Origin: an uncultured Lachnospiraceae bacterium
Lineage (GTDB): Bacteria > Bacillota_A > Clostridia > Lachnospirales > Lachnospiraceae
Assembly (NCBI GenBank): GCA_947564305.1
Contig: CANOBT010000010.1
Coordinates: forward strand, 3,853-67,852
DNA length: 64,000 bases
Direction: 5' to 3'
The position numbers and the translations under genes were made by a program. The number at the start of each line of letters is the position of its first letter. The first letter of the stretch is position 1. The notes beneath the pieces are model-generated. The model was not told where the DNA came from, made no database searches, and saw only the letters and a list, made by a program, of their open reading frames with translations. This document shows, in pieces, positions 62,920 through 64,000 of this stretch.

Positions 62920-64000
62920 ATGGCACAGAAAATTGTCTATAATCACAAGGCAATCGAGAAAAAGTGGCGCGAAAACTGGGCAAAGAACCCGGTAAATCCA
63001 AAGGAAGATGCTGCGGGCAATAAAAAGCAGAAGTATTACTGTCTGGATATGTTCCCATATCCATCCGGAAACGGTCTGCATGTAGGGCATTGGAGAGGAT
63101 ATGTCATTTCGGATGTGTGGAGCCGGTATAAGCTGCAGCAGGGATATTATATTGTACATCCTATGGGCTGGGATGCATTTGGTCTTCCGGCAGAAAACTA
63201 TGCGATTAAGATGGGAATTCATCCTTCGGTGTCTACGGCAGAAAACGTGGCAAATATCAAAAAGCAGATTAACCAGATTGCCGCCCTGTATGACTGGGAT
63301 ATGGAGGTCAATACGACAGATCCTGCATTCTACAAATGGACCCAATGGATTTTTGTAAAAATGTTTAAGGAAGGGTTGGCGTATGAGAAGGAATTTCCGA
63401 TTAACTGGTGTCCTTCCTGCAAGACAGGACTTGCCAATGAGGAAGTTGTGAATGGAAAATGTGAGCGCTGTGGTGCGGAGGTGACAAAGAAGAATCTTCG
63501 TCAATGGATGCTCAAGATTACGGCCTATGCGGATCGACTGCTGAATGATTTGGATAAACTGGATTGGCCGGAAAAAGTCAAGAAGATGCAGAGCGATTGG
63601 ATTGGTAAATCTTATGGTGCAGAGGTAGATTTTCCGGTTGATGGCAGAGACGAGAAGATTACGGTCTATACAACACGTCCGGATACACTTTACGGAGCAA
63701 CCTTCATGGTATTGGCTCCGGAGCATAAATTAGCGTCAAGCCTTGCGACTCCGGAGACAAAAGAAGCAGTGGAGAAATATATTTACGATGCTTCTATGAA
63801 GTCCAATGTAGACAGGATGCAGGATAAGGAGAAAACCGGTGTATTTACAGGAAGTTATGCAATCAATCCGCTGAATGGCGCGAAGACACCAATCTGGCTG
63901 TCGGATTATGTATTGGCGGATTATGGTACGGGCGCAATTATGTGTGTACCGGCCCATGATGACCGTGACTTTGAATTTGCGAAGAAATTTGACATTCCGA
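62920..64000 (+). CDS. leuS: Leucine--tRNA ligase, 5' part
   Basis: Class I synthetase that charges tRNA-Leu, cut by the right edge of the window after about 360 residues. Present are the HIGH motif in [14 protein letters not shown], the zinc ribbon [12 protein letters not shown]...GKCERCG, and the start of the CP1 editing domain ([30 protein letters not shown]) that removes mischarged amino acids. The start ATG follows AGGAAGGAAAAG. Expression is under the T-box leader. Confidence 0.96.
   Translation, partial: MAQKIVYNHKAIEKKWRENWAKNPVNPKEDAAGNKKQKYYCLDMFPYPSGNGLHVGHWRGYVISDVWSRYKLQQGYYIVHPMGWDAFGLPAENYAIKMGIHPSVSTAENVANIKKQINQIAALYDWDMEVNTTDPAFYKWTQWIFVKMFKEGLAYEKEFPINWCPSCKTGLANEEVVNGKCERCGAEVTKKNLRQWMLKITAYADRLLNDLDKLDWPEKVKKMQSDWIGKSYGAEVDFPVDGRDEKITVYTTRPDTLYGATFMVLAPEHKLASSLATPETKEAVEKYIYDASMKSNVDRMQDKEKTGVFTGSYAINPLNGAKTPIWLSDYVLADYGTGAIMCVPAHDDRDFEFAKKFDIP

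Noticed and set aside
62821..63726. A 301-codon open frame antisense to leuS.
   Set aside because: Its amino acid composition is that of an antisense shadow, rich in H, I, L, F and C, with no family features, and leuS on the other strand is certain.
1..64000. Search by eye for CRISPR arrays, transposases, integrases, phage genes, tandem repeats and rRNA.
   Set aside because: None seen; the stalk region at 7250-7780 is repetitive in amino acids but not a DNA tandem array.

Overview
This window is a chromosomal segment from a low- to mid-GC, endospore-forming anaerobic Firmicute, most likely a member of the Lachnospiraceae (class Clostridia). The reasons are: spoVT and a complete spoIIIAA-AH operon (endospore former); class III ribonucleotide reductase NrdD/NrdG and the oxygen-independent enzyme HemZ (anaerobe); the SCIFF peptide with its radical SAM maturase (a Clostridia marker); DUF1540, DUF3793 and DUF5662 proteins; and a T-box leader on leuS. 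Nearly all genes are on the + strand. The exceptions are a tRNA-Gly, one small membrane protein and one P-loop protein.

Layout. 0-5.3 kb: the 3' part of spoVT, a small membrane protein, a polar amino acid ABC transporter (binding lipoprotein, permease, ATPase), then purF. 5.3-15.4 kb: purB, a surface protein with a leucine-rich tip on a proline/glutamate-rich stalk, gltX, a UvrD-type helicase, a sugar-binding-type lipoprotein, a GlgX-like protein that has lost its catalytic residues, and a DUF5662 protein. 15.4-21.5 kb: the SCIFF peptide and maturase, a SecD-SecF fusion, and recJ. 21.7-29.3 kb: rel, a metallo-beta-lactamase-fold hydrolase, hemZ, hisS and aspS. 29.4-34.0 kb: nrdD-nrdG-dut, then purA. 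34.1-39.2 kb: small and poorly characterised genes (SEC-C protein, YdcF family, DUF1540, AI-2E-type permease) and metA, which carries the acetyl-CoA-type residue. 39.3-44.7 kb: tRNA-Gly and the spoIIIA operon. 44.7-60.2 kb: prfC, an Asp23 protein, then a long housekeeping run nusB-xseA-xseB-ispA-dxs-tlyA-nadK-argR-recN-trkA-trkH ending in an unrecognised membrane protein. 60.3-64 kb: a divergent P-loop gene, a DUF3793 gene, a ZIP transporter broken by a frameshift at a run of nine A, and the T-box leader with the 5' part of leuS.

The most interesting signal is in the leaders. The regions just upstream of purB, nrdD and purA share a conserved block (AAGCAGRCARTCA, a short hairpin, then TGRTTA-(C)-AAA) at nearly fixed distance from the ribosome binding site, and the hairpin is kept by compatible base changes. 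All three genes concern adenine-nucleotide supply or nucleotide reduction, so this looks like a shared cis-acting RNA element that I cannot match to a known class. A fourth, degenerate copy may lie upstream of the GlgX-like gene. Other points worth a second look are the catalytically dead GlgX-like protein, two stacked hairpins that probably tune SCIFF peptide against maturase, an operator-like palindrome on the nrdD promoter, a 14-bp leader hairpin before prfC, a 12-bp inverted repeat in the tRNA-Gly leader, and the ZIP-gene frameshift.

I saw no CRISPR array, prophage, insertion sequence or rRNA gene. All calls are by eye from sequence; no database search was run.
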